Below, piece after piece: positions 17,335 to 26,010 of a stretch of DNA of 64,000 bases. A model generated the notes under the pieces. It saw nothing but the letters and a program-made list of their open reading frames with translations, searched no databases and was not told where the DNA came from. Position 1 is the first letter of the stretch; the number at the start of each line of letters is the position of its first letter. The translations under genes were made by a program, and so were the position numbers. This stretch comes from Helicobacter pylori_CU (lineage in GTDB: Bacteria > Campylobacterota > Campylobacteria > Campylobacterales > Helicobacteraceae). The stretch spans positions 1,426,001-1,490,000 of the forward strand of contig NC_017733.1 in the NCBI RefSeq assembly GCF_000259235.1, given 5' to 3'.

Positions 17335-18104
17335 AATTTCTCTCCTCGTGTTGAATTGAATAAATTGCCTTCATCTAGCCCTTGAGTTTGAGCCTTTTTA
17401 ATAAAATCTTTTAAATCCCCATTAAATTCTAATAGCCCATCTTTGAGCATGATAAATCGATCCACGCAATCATGCACGGAGTCTAAATCATGCGTGATCA
17501 TCACCACCGTAAGCTGCAAGCTCTCTTTGAGTGTCATGATGAGTTCGTCAAATTTGCCCGCGCTATAAGGATCTAGCCCGCTTGTTGGCTCATCTAAAAA
17601 TAAGATCTCCGGATTAGTCGCCATAGCCCTAGCTATACCCACGCGCTTTTTCATCCCCCCACTCAATTCATAGGGGTAAAGGTGGTAAGCCCTAGGGGGC
17701 AAACCCACTCTTTCAATCCACATTTTAGAAATTTCTTCAACAATTTTTTTAGAATAAGCGCCGTATTGCTCTAGCATCACGCCCACATTTTCCAAAACCG
17801 TTAAAGAGCTATAGAGCGCGCCAAACTGGAAGCAAATGCCACAACGGTTAAAAATCTTTTGCTGCTCTCTTTCTTTGAGTTTCCATATATCTTCCCCAAA
17901 AAGCAACACTTCCCCTTTTGTAGGGCGATTGAGTAAGATCATGCACCTTAAAAGCGTGCTTTTACCGCTCCCTGAACCCCCTAAAATCGCCATCACTTCG
18001 CCCTTATGCACGCTAAAACTCACGCCCCTATGAATAATGGTGCTTCCAAAAGCACTATGGAGATCCTTCACTTCAATTAAGACTTGATTGTTAGTAGCGT
18101 TCAT
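17319..18104 (-). CDS. mlaF: MlaF-like ABC transporter ATPase
   Basis: This is the cytoplasmic ATPase of the MCE/phospholipid transporter. Walker A GGSGSGKST, signature LSGGMKKRVGIARA, Walker B ILFLDEP and the switch His in MITHDLDS are all intact, so it should hydrolyse ATP. At 261 aa it has normal MlaF length. Its start overlaps the mlaE stop by one base and its 3' end overlaps mlaD, giving tight coupling of the three subunits. Confidence 0.93.
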   Translation of the reverse strand: MNATNNQVLIEVKDLHSAFGSTIIHRGVSFSVHKGEVMAILGGSGSGKSTLLRCMILLNRPTKGEVLLFGEDIWKLKEREQQKIFNRCGICFQFGALYSSLTVLENVGVMLEQYGAYSKKIVEEISKMWIERVGLPPRAYHLYPYELSGGMKKRVGIARAMATNPEILFLDEPTSGLDPYSAGKFDELIMTLKESLQLTVVMITHDLDSVHDCVDRFIMLKDGLLEFNGDLKDFIKKAQTQGLDEGNLFNSTRGEKFWKGM

Positions 18105-19237
18105 TATATGTTCAACTTAGAAAAGAGAATAGAAAAAATAGCGTCTAAGAAAATGATCCAAAATAACGCATTCACGACGCTAATAGTGGTCAAGCGCCCA
18201 ATGCTCTCAGTATCCCCCTTGACTTCAAACCCGCGCATGCACCCTACCATCGCAATCGCAAACCCCCAAAAAGGGGCTTTGACAATCCCTACCAAAAAAT
18301 GATTCCAGCCCACTGTGTCATGCAATCTGTCAATATAGCTTGGAAAGCCTAGATCCAATTGGTATTTAATCGCAAACATGCCCCCAAGAATGGCGAACGC
18401 ATCGGCGATAAACACCAATAAAGGCAAAACAATCACTAAGGCTAACACCCTAGGCAACACTAAAAATTCAAAAGGGTTAAAGCCCATGGTTTTCATCGCG
18501 TCTAATTCCTCAGTGATCTTCATCACCCCAATTTGGGCGGTAAAACTGCTCGCGCTCCTCCCGGCAACCACAAGGGTTAAAATGAAAGGGCCGATCTCTC
18601 TTAAAGCGAGTTTGGCCGTCATTTCCACCGACATCAAAGGCGCGCCCAAGTCTTGTAGTTGTAAAGCCCCTTGCAAAGCAACGGCAAACCCCACGATAAA
18701 CACCGTTAAAATACTCACCGGCAAAACCTTAAACCCGGATTCATTGATATGATAGAGCAAAGGAGTGATACAAAAGCGTTTGGGGTTGAAAACGCTTTTA
18801 ATGAAGTAAAATAAAATCATGCCGCAAAAATTGAACGCATTTAAAAAGGTGTTATAAGTCTCTACGATACTCTTACCCAATTTAGTGATCATGAGTTCGT
18901 ATTTTTTGCCCGCTTTTTTAGTCTCTAAATCCTCTTCTTTTTCAAGCCAGTCTTTAACCACTTTCAAAGCGCATGCGTTATTCTCGCTCACGTTACACAA
19001 TTCAATGTTTAAAGAACGCTCCTTAACTAAATCAAATAAAAACATGCCAAAAACAAAATCCACTTTTTGACACTCTGAAAAATCCATTCTTAAAGACCCT
19101 TGATGATCTAATAAATTTTTTTTCAACTCATCTAAACGAAACACGCTCGTTCTAAAATCCCAATCCCCTCTTAAAATCAGCACAGAGTTAGCCCCATCTT
19201 TACGCATCTCTAAAAATTTTTGTTTCTCTGTCTTCAT
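18104..19237 (-). CDS. mlaE: MlaE-like permease with N-terminal STAS-like domain
   Basis: This inner-membrane permease of the MCE/phospholipid transporter is 377 aa. About 115 N-terminal residues are soluble and look like a STAS domain (LILRGDWDFRTSVFRLDEL ... MDFSECQKVDFVFGMFLF). The MlaE permease core (about residues 120-375) has five or six hydrophobic segments and the family motifs GREIGPFILTLVVAGRS-like and ELDAMKTMGFNPFEFLVLPR. In E. coli the STAS subunit is the separate MlaB; here it appears fused to the permease. It is first in the operon and divergent from the gene at 19371. Confidence 0.9.
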   Translation of the reverse strand: MKTEKQKFLEMRKDGANSVLILRGDWDFRTSVFRLDELKKNLLDHQGSLRMDFSECQKVDFVFGMFLFDLVKERSLNIELCNVSENNACALKVVKDWLEKEEDLETKKAGKKYELMITKLGKSIVETYNTFLNAFNFCGMILFYFIKSVFNPKRFCITPLLYHINESGFKVLPVSILTVFIVGFAVALQGALQLQDLGAPLMSVEMTAKLALREIGPFILTLVVAGRSASSFTAQIGVMKITEELDAMKTMGFNPFEFLVLPRVLALVIVLPLLVFIADAFAILGGMFAIKYQLDLGFPSYIDRLHDTVGWNHFLVGIVKAPFWGFAIAMVGCMRGFEVKGDTESIGRLTTISVVNALFWIIFLDAIFSILFSKLNI

Positions 19238-19370
19238 TAAAATATATTCTCTCTCAGATTAGGTAAAATCTATTAACAAAATTTTGTTTGTTAAAACGAC
19301 TATTTTAACACAATGATAAACCAAAAAGTTAAACAACATTCCGTTTAATAAAGGATTAATTATTTTTAAA

Positions 19371-20066
19371 ATGTTTAAAAAAATCATTTTTTTGTGCGTT
19401 TTTTTGATAGGGGGATTTGTCATTCCATCTCTTGATGCCATGCCTATTTTGCACAATAAAACCCCCAAAAAAAATTACCAAGAAGCCCATGAAAAGCTCT
19501 ATAGAAGCATCATTAACCGCCAAAAGCTCACACGCAAAAAAAGCGGGTGGTATTTTTTAGGAGGGTTTGGCGCCGTAGAGGCCACTAAGGACTATCAAGG
19601 CAAGGAAATGAAAGATTGGATCGCCACGCTCAATTTAAAAACCGGCGTGCAAAGTTTTTTTAAAAAATATATCGGGATTAGGGGGGTTTTTGCATGGGAT
19701 CTTGGGTCAGGAAAAGTGAATTACCAAAGCCATAAAGATCCTACCAACTCTTTTTTTACCATGCTTGCGGTGGGTTTGGATGTGATTATGGAATTCCCTT
19801 TAGGGAGTTATAAGCATTATTTAGGGGCGTTTGGGGGAGCTAGGGGGGCTTTAGTCGTTTATACAGACAAGCAAAATTTCAAGTTTTTTAAACATTCGGT
19901 GGTTTCAGGGGGCTTAGCGATTAATGGGGGGGTTATGCTCACGCTTTTTTTAAGGCACCGCATTGAATTAGGGTTTAAAATCTTACCCACCGCCAGATTG
20001 CTTTCTAGCTCCAAACGCTTTGAGACTTCGCCCCTATTTTATGCGGCATACAGCTATAAATTTTAA
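19371..20066 (+). CDS. Outer-membrane protein, small H. pylori OMP type
   Basis: This 231-aa protein has a hydrophobic signal (IIFLCVFLIGGFVIPSLDA), a glycine- and aromatic-rich beta-barrel pattern (GWYFLGGFGAVEATKDY, YLGAFGGARGALVVY) and a C-terminal Phe (YAAYSYKF), all typical of the H. pylori outer-membrane families. A G7 run lies at 19926-19932 inside the coding sequence. The ribosome-binding site is not well placed: AAGGA is about 16 bases from the ATG. It ends four bases from the convergent ilvE stop. Function unknown. Confidence 0.78.
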   Translation: MFKKIIFLCVFLIGGFVIPSLDAMPILHNKTPKKNYQEAHEKLYRSIINRQKLTRKKSGWYFLGGFGAVEATKDYQGKEMKDWIATLNLKTGVQSFFKKYIGIRGVFAWDLGSGKVNYQSHKDPTNSFFTMLAVGLDVIMEFPLGSYKHYLGAFGGARGALVVYTDKQNFKFFKHSVVSGGLAINGGVMLTLFLRHRIELGFKILPTARLLSSSKRFETSPLFYAAYSYKF

Positions 20067-20070
20067 CCTT

Positions 20071-21090
20071 TTAGCCAACTTCAAAAATCCAATCTTTGGG
20101 GGCTTCTTGTTCGCCTTGCTGGATGGATAAAAGCAAGTCATAAAGTTGTTTAGTAATATGGCCCGGCGCTTCAAAAAAATAAGACTTGTTATTATGTGCG
20201 ATTTCTTTAATGGGCGTAATGATTGCGGCTGTCCCGCACGCTCCGGCTTCTTTAAACGTGCCCAACTCATCCACTAAGATCTCCCTCTCTTCTATGTTGA
20301 GTTTCAAATATTCTTTAGCCAAAACCATCAAGCTTTTTCTGGTAACGCTTGGCAGAATGCTTGGCGAATGCGGGGTGATAAAGGCATCATGCGTGATGCC
20401 AAAAAAATTCGCCGCCCCCACTTCTTCAATTTTAGTGTGCGTGGTGGGGTCTAAATAAATGCAATCATCATAGCCTTGCTCTGTGGCCATTTTGTGGGCT
20501 AACAGGCTTGCAGCGTAATTCCCCCCCACTTTCACCCCCCCGGTGCCTTTAGGCGCGGCCCTATCAAAAATCGTAGTGATAAACCTAGCCCCCCCTTTTT
20601 CTATGCCCCCTTTAAAATACGCCCCCACCGGTGCGCAAAACACGATAAAAAGGTATTCACTGGCCGGCTTTACCCCCAAATTATCCCCCACGCCTATGAC
20701 AAAAGGGCGCAAATACAAACTCGCCCCGCTTTTATAAGGAGCGAGCCATTTTTGATTCGCTTTAACTACTTCAGCGCATGCCTTTAAAAACAGCTCTTCG
20801 CTCACTTTGGGCATGAGCAGTCTTTCGCATGAAGTTTGCAAGCGTTTGGCGTTTTCTAAAGGGCGGAAGAGTAAAGCTTTCCCCTTTTGAGAGCGGTAAG
20901 CTTTCAAGCCTTCAAAACAAGCCTGCCCGTAGTGTAAGACCGGCGAGCCTTCGCTGATTTGTAACACATTTTCGCTCACCAATCCGCCTTGCGACCACGA
21001 GCCGTTTTTATAAGTAGCGATGAAGCGAAAATCCGTTTTAATGTAGCTAAAGCCTAAATTTTTCCAGTCTAAATTTTCTAAATTTGCCAT
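20071..21090 (-). CDS. ilvE: Branched-chain amino acid aminotransferase
   Basis: IlvE interconverts Val, Leu and Ile with their 2-oxo acids using PLP in the cytoplasm. The 339-aa length and motifs (LHYGQACFEGLKAYR; GVKVGGNYAASLLA, where Lys187 should hold PLP; EVGAANFFGI; FKEAGACGTAAIITP) are those of class IV branched-chain aminotransferases. H. pylori needs external branched-chain amino acids, so the enzyme is probably used mainly for degradation or the last step; that is inference. The codons flanking the PLP lysine contain two separate runs of seven Gs, an unusual place for slippage-prone sequence. It is probably monocistronic. Confidence 0.95.
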   Translation of the reverse strand: MANLENLDWKNLGFSYIKTDFRFIATYKNGSWSQGGLVSENVLQISEGSPVLHYGQACFEGLKAYRSQKGKALLFRPLENAKRLQTSCERLLMPKVSEELFLKACAEVVKANQKWLAPYKSGASLYLRPFVIGVGDNLGVKPASEYLFIVFCAPVGAYFKGGIEKGGARFITTIFDRAAPKGTGGVKVGGNYAASLLAHKMATEQGYDDCIYLDPTTHTKIEEVGAANFFGITHDAFITPHSPSILPSVTRKSLMVLAKEYLKLNIEEREILVDELGTFKEAGACGTAAIITPIKEIAHNNKSYFFEAPGHITKQLYDLLLSIQQGEQEAPKDWIFEVG

Positions 21091-21140
21091 TTCACACCTT
21101 TAAATGGATAGTTTCAGGCGTGATTGTATCTAAAAAGGGG

Positions 21141-21887
21141 TTAAAAATCCCTCAAATAACTGATTTGAAACGCATAAACTCTACGCACATCAGCCTGTAA
21201 GGTGTATCCCTTTTCGTTGGTGATGGAGAAAAGCTGGTGCGTGATCGTAGGCACTTTAATCCCTAATTCCAAACTATTGTGTTTAGCGATATGGGTGCGG
21301 ACCCCAAACTTCCATAAAAACTGGAAATTGGCCGGGCTATAACTGGAATTGCTGTGGTGTTTTGCATAATGAGCGATCTCTTTACTGATGCTCGTTGCCC
21401 AACTATCCCCGGCTAATTGGATCCCCACGACAAAACCAAAAACCATGTTTTCTTTATTCACAAAATTCCACAGCGTATCTAACCCCACGCCATAAGTGAA
21501 TAGATTGACATAGTATTGCCCTTGATAGGAATCCCTCTCCGTTAAGGTATTCCCACCAAAACTAAAGCTATTGTAAATAAACCCGCTCTCGCCCACCGGG
21601 ATACCCTTTTTCATCACGCCAAAGCGGTTGTGCGCGTAGTCAAAAAACCCATAATAACGCGCACCAAACCATTTTTTCTTGCCAAAAAATTGCTTATAGC
21701 CCGCTTCAAAACCCGCTCCTGCGTAAGGCGGGAACTTTATCAAAGGTTTTTGCAAGCCGTTGTCATTCACCATTTTAGTCTGATTTTGTATCATGCTCAC
21801 CTGGTAATTGACTCCCACAAAAGCCGCGCTCTCTTCAGCGCTCGCTAAAACACCCAAAGCCCCTAACAATATAATTCTTTTCAACAT
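21141..21887 (-). CDS. Outer-membrane protein, Hor-type
   Basis: This 248-aa H. pylori outer-membrane protein has a signal peptide ending near ASA, a following AFVGVNYQVSM segment typical of Hop/Hor families, and a barrel with KKWFGARYYGFFDY, a motif shared almost exactly with the OMP at 56631. The C-terminus is SYLRDF. It belongs to the Hor group on length and sequence. A strong promoter candidate and a GGGAAGAG ribosome-binding site precede the ATG. Transport or adhesion function is unknown. Confidence 0.82.
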   Translation of the reverse strand: MLKRIILLGALGVLASAEESAAFVGVNYQVSMIQNQTKMVNDNGLQKPLIKFPPYAGAGFEAGYKQFFGKKKWFGARYYGFFDYAHNRFGVMKKGIPVGESGFIYNSFSFGGNTLTERDSYQGQYYVNLFTYGVGLDTLWNFVNKENMVFGFVVGIQLAGDSWATSISKEIAHYAKHHSNSSYSPANFQFLWKFGVRTHIAKHNSLELGIKVPTITHQLFSITNEKGYTLQADVRRVYAFQISYLRDF

Positions 21888-21924
21888 TCAGTCTCTTCCC
21901 TTTATTTTTTGATAATGACTTTAT

Positions 21925-21930
21925 ATTATA
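21925..21930 (-). promoter_or_regulatory. -10 box for the Hor-type gene
   Basis: TATAAT on the minus strand lies 38 bases before the ATG, leaving a leader of about 30 bases. Confidence 0.55.
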
Positions 21931-22000
21931 TTAGCTTAAAATGGCTAAGTATTACTTATAAAGAAATAATAATATATTTTTTCTTAAACTCAATTAAAAA

Positions 22001-24676
22001 CTAACCTTTTAATTCATTCCAACGATTAGCGATAAACGCACTCGTTTCTAACGGCACCCTCAAAGGATACACTTCATCATTGAGAATGCGTTGGATTTCT
22101 TGCTGCAACTCTAGGGCGTTTTTTTCTTCAATTTCAAAAATCAATTCGTCATGCACTTGCAAAAGCAGCCTCACTGAAGGGTTATTTTTGAAACGCTCGC
22201 TCACTTTGAGCATGCCTAATTTCAATAAATCACTCGCGCTCCCTTGAAAAATCGCATTCACGCCCTCTCGCAAATAATTGCCCTTAACATAGTCATTCAC
22301 GCCATTAAAATCAAACACCCGATAACGCCCAAGCAAAGTAAAGGCTTTAGAAGTTTTTAAAATCTCTTCTTTCATGCGGTTTAAATAATCTTTAATGCTA
22401 GGGAATCGTTTGAAATACGCTTCTATGTAGCTTTTAGCCTCGTTTAAAGAGATGTTTAAAGTTTCGCTCAATTTCTTACTCCCCATGCCATACACCAGCC
22501 CAAAATTAATGCTTTTAGCGATGGATCGTTTTTCTTTGGCTAAATCTTCTCCAAACAGCGCCTTAGAAGTTTCTAAATGGATGTCTCGCCCCTTTAAAAA
22601 CGCCTCCATTAAATCCTTATCCTGGCTGAAATGGGCTAACAAGCGCAATTCAATTTGCGAATAATCCACCCCTAATAAACAATATTCTTTAGAGCTAGCG
22701 ATAAAGCCCTTACGAATGAGTAAGCCTTTAGGCGATCGCACCGGGATATTTTGCAAATTAGGCGAATGCGAGCTTAAACGCCCGGTAGCTGTGCCGGTTT
22801 GGATGAAAGTGGTATGGATTTTATCGTCTTTGTCTTTTAAGCGCAATAAGGGGGTGGTATAAGTGTTAAAAAGTTTATTCAATTCCCTGTATTCTAAAAT
22901 CAAAGGGATGCTTGGGTGCTTGTCTAGGATTTTTAACAAGTTTTTTTCATCGGTAGAGTGGCTTTTATTTTTAGGAAGCCCTAATTTTTCATACAAGACT
23001 TCGCTAAGTTGCTTGGGCGAATTGAGGTTAAAACCCACGCCGATTAAATCCAAAATCTGGCGCTCTAAAACGCTTAATTCATTCTTAAACTCCTGCTCTA
23101 AGCGCTTGAAATAAGGCGCATCAATCTTAAAGCCTTGAAATTCCATGCCCATTAAGACTTTCATAAAGGGCGTTTCAACTTCTCTAGCTAAAGCAAGCAA
23201 ACCCTCTTCTAGCCCCCCTTTTTCAAAATACTCGCACAAACGCTTTAAAGCGTTTAATTCCAAACTCAATTGCTCTAATTTCTCCGCTTTAGCCTTAAAA
23301 TCTTTGATTTTTTCATGCGGGATTAAATCTTCTTTTAAATATTCCTTTAAAACTTCATCAAACCCCACTTTTTCCGGATTTTTTAAAAACGCTAAAATTT
23401 GAGTGTCCTGGATGCGAATGTTTTCTAAAGACACCTGATATTTGGCTTTTAAAAAGCTCAACAAGGGCTTTAAATCATGCCCAACGATTTGTGCATGCTG
23501 TAACATTTGAGAAAAAGCGTTTTCTAAAAACTCTAAAGAAAAGGGCGAAAATAACGCCTCTTCTAAAGGTAAAAAATAGCCTTGATCTTGTAATAAAAAC
23601 GCTAGGGCCAAAACTTTTTTTTCTTTATTTAGCACCAAACGTGCAAAAACCCTTGCATTAGTTTTTTCTAGCTTTTCTAAAAACGCGCTCAAAGGCGCGG
23701 TATTTTCCAAAACAATCATGTGCGATTTTTTAGGGGCGTTGTCTAATATAGGCACGTTTTCTAATATGGGCGCATTTTCTACAATTAAAGGCGTAGGGGA
23801 ATTTTCTAAATCCCTTAAAGTGGAAATAAAACCATATTCTTTCAGTTCGTCTTTGATTTTCAATAAGGGGTTTTCGCTAGGAAAAGCGCAACTCAAAAAA
23901 TCAAATTCCTTAATGCATTCTCTTTCTAAAGTGGCTAATTCCTTGCTTAAAAACGCGCTTCCTTTGTCTTGTATAAGGGCTTGATACATTTTAGGGCTGA
24001 GTAAATTTTTCACCAAGTCTAAATTTTCATAGATTTTTTCCAAACTCCCTAATCGCTGTAACAATTCCTTAGCGTTCTTGCTCCCAATGCCTTTAACCCC
24101 CTTGTAATTGTCGCTGCTATCCCCTACAATGCCCTGATAATCCGTGAATTGACTCGGCAAAATCCCATATTTTTCCACGCAATCTTTCACCAAAAACTCC
24201 GTTTTGCCATCAAAAAGCGCGATCTTATCGCTCAAAAGTTGGTTAAAATCCTTATCTTTAGAATAAATGCGCGTTTTATAAGGGCTTAGCGTGGCTAGGC
24301 TTGCGATCACATCATCGGCTTCAAATCCATTCACTTCCACGCAAGTAAAACCCATTTTTTGCAACCATTCTAAGGCGATAGGGATTTGTAAAAGCATCTC
24401 TTTGGGGGCGTCTTTACGATTTTGTTTGTATTCGCCTAATTTCTCAGCTCTTTTAGTTTTAGTCTGGCTTTCTAGGGCGAACACGATAAAAGGCATGTTT
24501 TTTTTATCTTTATAAAATTTTTTAACCATGCCCACAAGACCCGTTAAAAGCCCTGTAGGAAAGCCCTTATCGTTCGTTAAAGGCTTATTTTTAGCGCTCA
24601 TGTAATAGCTTCTAAACAAATACGCAAAAGTATCAATTAAAGCCAAAGTCCCCTCTTTAATGACTGGCTGCTCCAT
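22001..24676 (-). CDS. polA: DNA polymerase I
   Basis: PolA fills gaps and removes RNA primers. The 891-aa protein has an N-terminal 5'-3' exonuclease (residues about 8-260; NGFEADDVIASLA, GVKGIGSKNAKELL). A central region follows in the position of the proofreading domain, then the family A polymerase with motif A DYSQIELRLLAHFS, the O-helix RSIAKSINFGLVYG and motif C VHDELIFE. The central region lacks the DxE exonuclease motif (it reads VFARLVLNKEKKVLALAF), so proofreading is almost certainly absent, as is common in this family. An AGAGGG ribosome-binding site supports the start. Confidence 0.97.
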   Translation of the reverse strand: MEQPVIKEGTLALIDTFAYLFRSYYMSAKNKPLTNDKGFPTGLLTGLVGMVKKFYKDKKNMPFIVFALESQTKTKRAEKLGEYKQNRKDAPKEMLLQIPIALEWLQKMGFTCVEVNGFEADDVIASLATLSPYKTRIYSKDKDFNQLLSDKIALFDGKTEFLVKDCVEKYGILPSQFTDYQGIVGDSSDNYKGVKGIGSKNAKELLQRLGSLEKIYENLDLVKNLLSPKMYQALIQDKGSAFLSKELATLERECIKEFDFLSCAFPSENPLLKIKDELKEYGFISTLRDLENSPTPLIVENAPILENVPILDNAPKKSHMIVLENTAPLSAFLEKLEKTNARVFARLVLNKEKKVLALAFLLQDQGYFLPLEEALFSPFSLEFLENAFSQMLQHAQIVGHDLKPLLSFLKAKYQVSLENIRIQDTQILAFLKNPEKVGFDEVLKEYLKEDLIPHEKIKDFKAKAEKLEQLSLELNALKRLCEYFEKGGLEEGLLALAREVETPFMKVLMGMEFQGFKIDAPYFKRLEQEFKNELSVLERQILDLIGVGFNLNSPKQLSEVLYEKLGLPKNKSHSTDEKNLLKILDKHPSIPLILEYRELNKLFNTYTTPLLRLKDKDDKIHTTFIQTGTATGRLSSHSPNLQNIPVRSPKGLLIRKGFIASSKEYCLLGVDYSQIELRLLAHFSQDKDLMEAFLKGRDIHLETSKALFGEDLAKEKRSIAKSINFGLVYGMGSKKLSETLNISLNEAKSYIEAYFKRFPSIKDYLNRMKEEILKTSKAFTLLGRYRVFDFNGVNDYVKGNYLREGVNAIFQGSASDLLKLGMLKVSERFKNNPSVRLLLQVHDELIFEIEEKNALELQQEIQRILNDEVYPLRVPLETSAFIANRWNELKG

Positions 24677-24742
24677 GACTCAATCCCTCTTCAATCAAGC
24701 AAATTTTAAATTTATTGTAACACAAGCTGGACCTCATCTCTT

Positions 24743-25330
24743 TCAAAATAACGAGTCTTTTTGAACGGGCGTTTCTTGGCTGATGATTTCTTTTGTGGCC
24801 TGAATTTTAGCGTCGCAGTATTGAGCCACGCCTTGAATGGTTTGTTTCATCAGGGCGTTTATAAAGGTGTGCATGAAGTTAAAATCAATACCATCAATGG
24901 TTTGAGTTTTAGCGGTGGGTTTTAGGGGTAGTTGGATTTTTTGCTCCCTAAAAGTTTTATCAATATCCCTAACTAATACACTCAATAAAGGGCGTTTTAA
25001 GGCGTTTAAAAGCGTTGTGAAATAGTGGGCTATGCGTAAATCAATTTTATTTTCAATTTCAGTTTTTGGTGTGATTTTTCGCATGAATTGTCCCGCATAC
25101 CATGACTTTTTACGATAGAAAAAATCCATTTGTAAAAGCCCTAAACTCCAAGTAAATGGTGGGTTTAAATTTTCTGCATTGACAAATCCTGTGGTTTGCA
25201 AAACGCCTTGATTTTGCGAAGTTCTTGTAATATAATCGTAATCTTGTCCTTGCGTTAAAGCGTCTTTATTAAAGCTTAAGGTTTTTTCAATTTCAAACAA
25301 ATCCCCTAATCTGAAGCTTTGCCATGTCAA
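24743..25330 (-). pseudogene. Specificity subunit of BcgI-like system, second half (out of frame)
   Basis: This is the C-terminal half of an S-type DNA specificity subunit, carrying the second target-recognition domain (about 195 aa). It opens with WQSFRLGDLFEIEK and ends its domain with SLPLKPTAKTQTIDGIDFNFMHTF, the same flanking blocks as the first half. It has no ATG start; only a TTG overlapping the stop of the upstream half. The break comes from the G10 tract at 25348-25357. Adding one G (or removing two) would join the halves into one protein of about 420 aa. It is a phase-variable OFF state rather than a decayed gene, in my reading. It might be weakly translated by coupling. Confidence 0.8.
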
Positions 25331-26010
25331 GCCGCATGGGGTATTACCCCCCCCCCAGAATTGTTGCCATTGAAAACGTTAAGGGCGTTTTCTTCATCGC
25401 TAGAAAGGGTGGTGTTTTCTAGCCCTGTAGCTTTTAAATAAGCCTGAAGTTCGGCGAGCCGACACTGCTCAAGTTCGGCGAGCCGACACTGCTCAAGTTC
25501 GGCTATGAATTTTTCCATGAAATCAAAATCAATATCATCAAGGGTTTGAGTTTTAGCGGTGGGTTTTAGGGGTAGAGAAAATTTAAACTCCGCAATGCTT
25601 TCTGTTGTAGAGCCTAGCCCCCAAGTCAAGGGTTTTAAAATAAATTGTAAAATCGCACTTATAAAATGTAAAATTTTAGGGCTTTTGAAAGCAAATTTTG
25701 GTTTTAAAATTTTAACCTTATTGCCTGTAAAATAAGGTTGTTTTTGATAAAACACGGTGAAAGTGTCTTGCGCGAACGAAAGGGTATTTTTTTCATTAGT
25801 AAATGTAGGGTCATCTACAATAAAGCCTTTTATACCATTGTTGGTTGTAGCGCGCACGACATAAGGGTAGCTGTTTTCTATTTGTGTGTCATGGATTTTT
25901 ATCGTGTTGGCATGATAAATTTTCTTACTTGACAACACTTCAAACAAATCCCCTAATCTGAACTCGCCCCACTTAATAGCGTTGAGTTGGCTATTAAGGG
26001 GGCCAATCAC
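25327..26010 (-). CDS. Specificity subunit of BcgI-like system, first half (truncated by G10 tract)
   Basis: This is the N-terminal half of the specificity subunit of a BcgI-like type II system (227 aa; the family B subunit is normally near 400). The recognition domain follows IKWGEFRLGDLFEVL and ends at SLPLKPTAKTQTLDDIDFDFM. A helical conserved region containing two copies of an eight-residue repeat (AELEQCRL) comes next, then a tail ending SGGGVIPHAA that is an out-of-frame extension past the G tract. The GTG start overlaps the TGA of the methylase-nuclease gene, so it is coupled to it. The protein as encoded has one recognition domain only. Confidence 0.85.
   Translation of the reverse strand: MIGPLNSQLNAIKWGEFRLGDLFEVLSSKKIYHANTIKIHDTQIENSYPYVVRATTNNGIKGFIVDDPTFTNEKNTLSFAQDTFTVFYQKQPYFTGNKVKILKPKFAFKSPKILHFISAILQFILKPLTWGLGSTTESIAEFKFSLPLKPTAKTQTLDDIDFDFMEKFIAELEQCRLAELEQCRLAELQAYLKATGLENTTLSSDEENALNVFNGNNSGGGVIPHAA
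25348..25357 (-). repeat. G10 homopolymer, probable phase-variation switch
   Basis: Ten consecutive Cs on the plus strand (Gs on the coding strand) interrupt the specificity gene. With ten Gs translation stops 9 codons after the tract. With eleven or eight the frame continues into the second half; with nine it stops immediately at TAA. The sequence shows this directly; slippage in vivo is inference. Confidence 0.9.
25447..25504 (-). repeat. 24-bp tandem repeat in the specificity subunit
   Basis: Two identical 24-bp units (25447-25470 and 25471-25494) and a third partial copy encode LAELEQCR repeats in the central helical region separating the two recognition domains. In type I S subunits such as EcoR124, changes in similar short central repeats alter the spacing of the two half-sites. 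The same effect here is inferred. Confidence 0.9.

Noticed and set aside
19926..19932. A G7 run in the outer-membrane protein gene as a phase switch
   Set aside because: Seven bases is short for frequent slippage and the frame is intact on both sides.
20521..20541. Two G7 runs in ilvE as phase-variation tracts
   Set aside because: They encode conserved glycines flanking the PLP lysine and are explained by protein sequence; the frame is intact.
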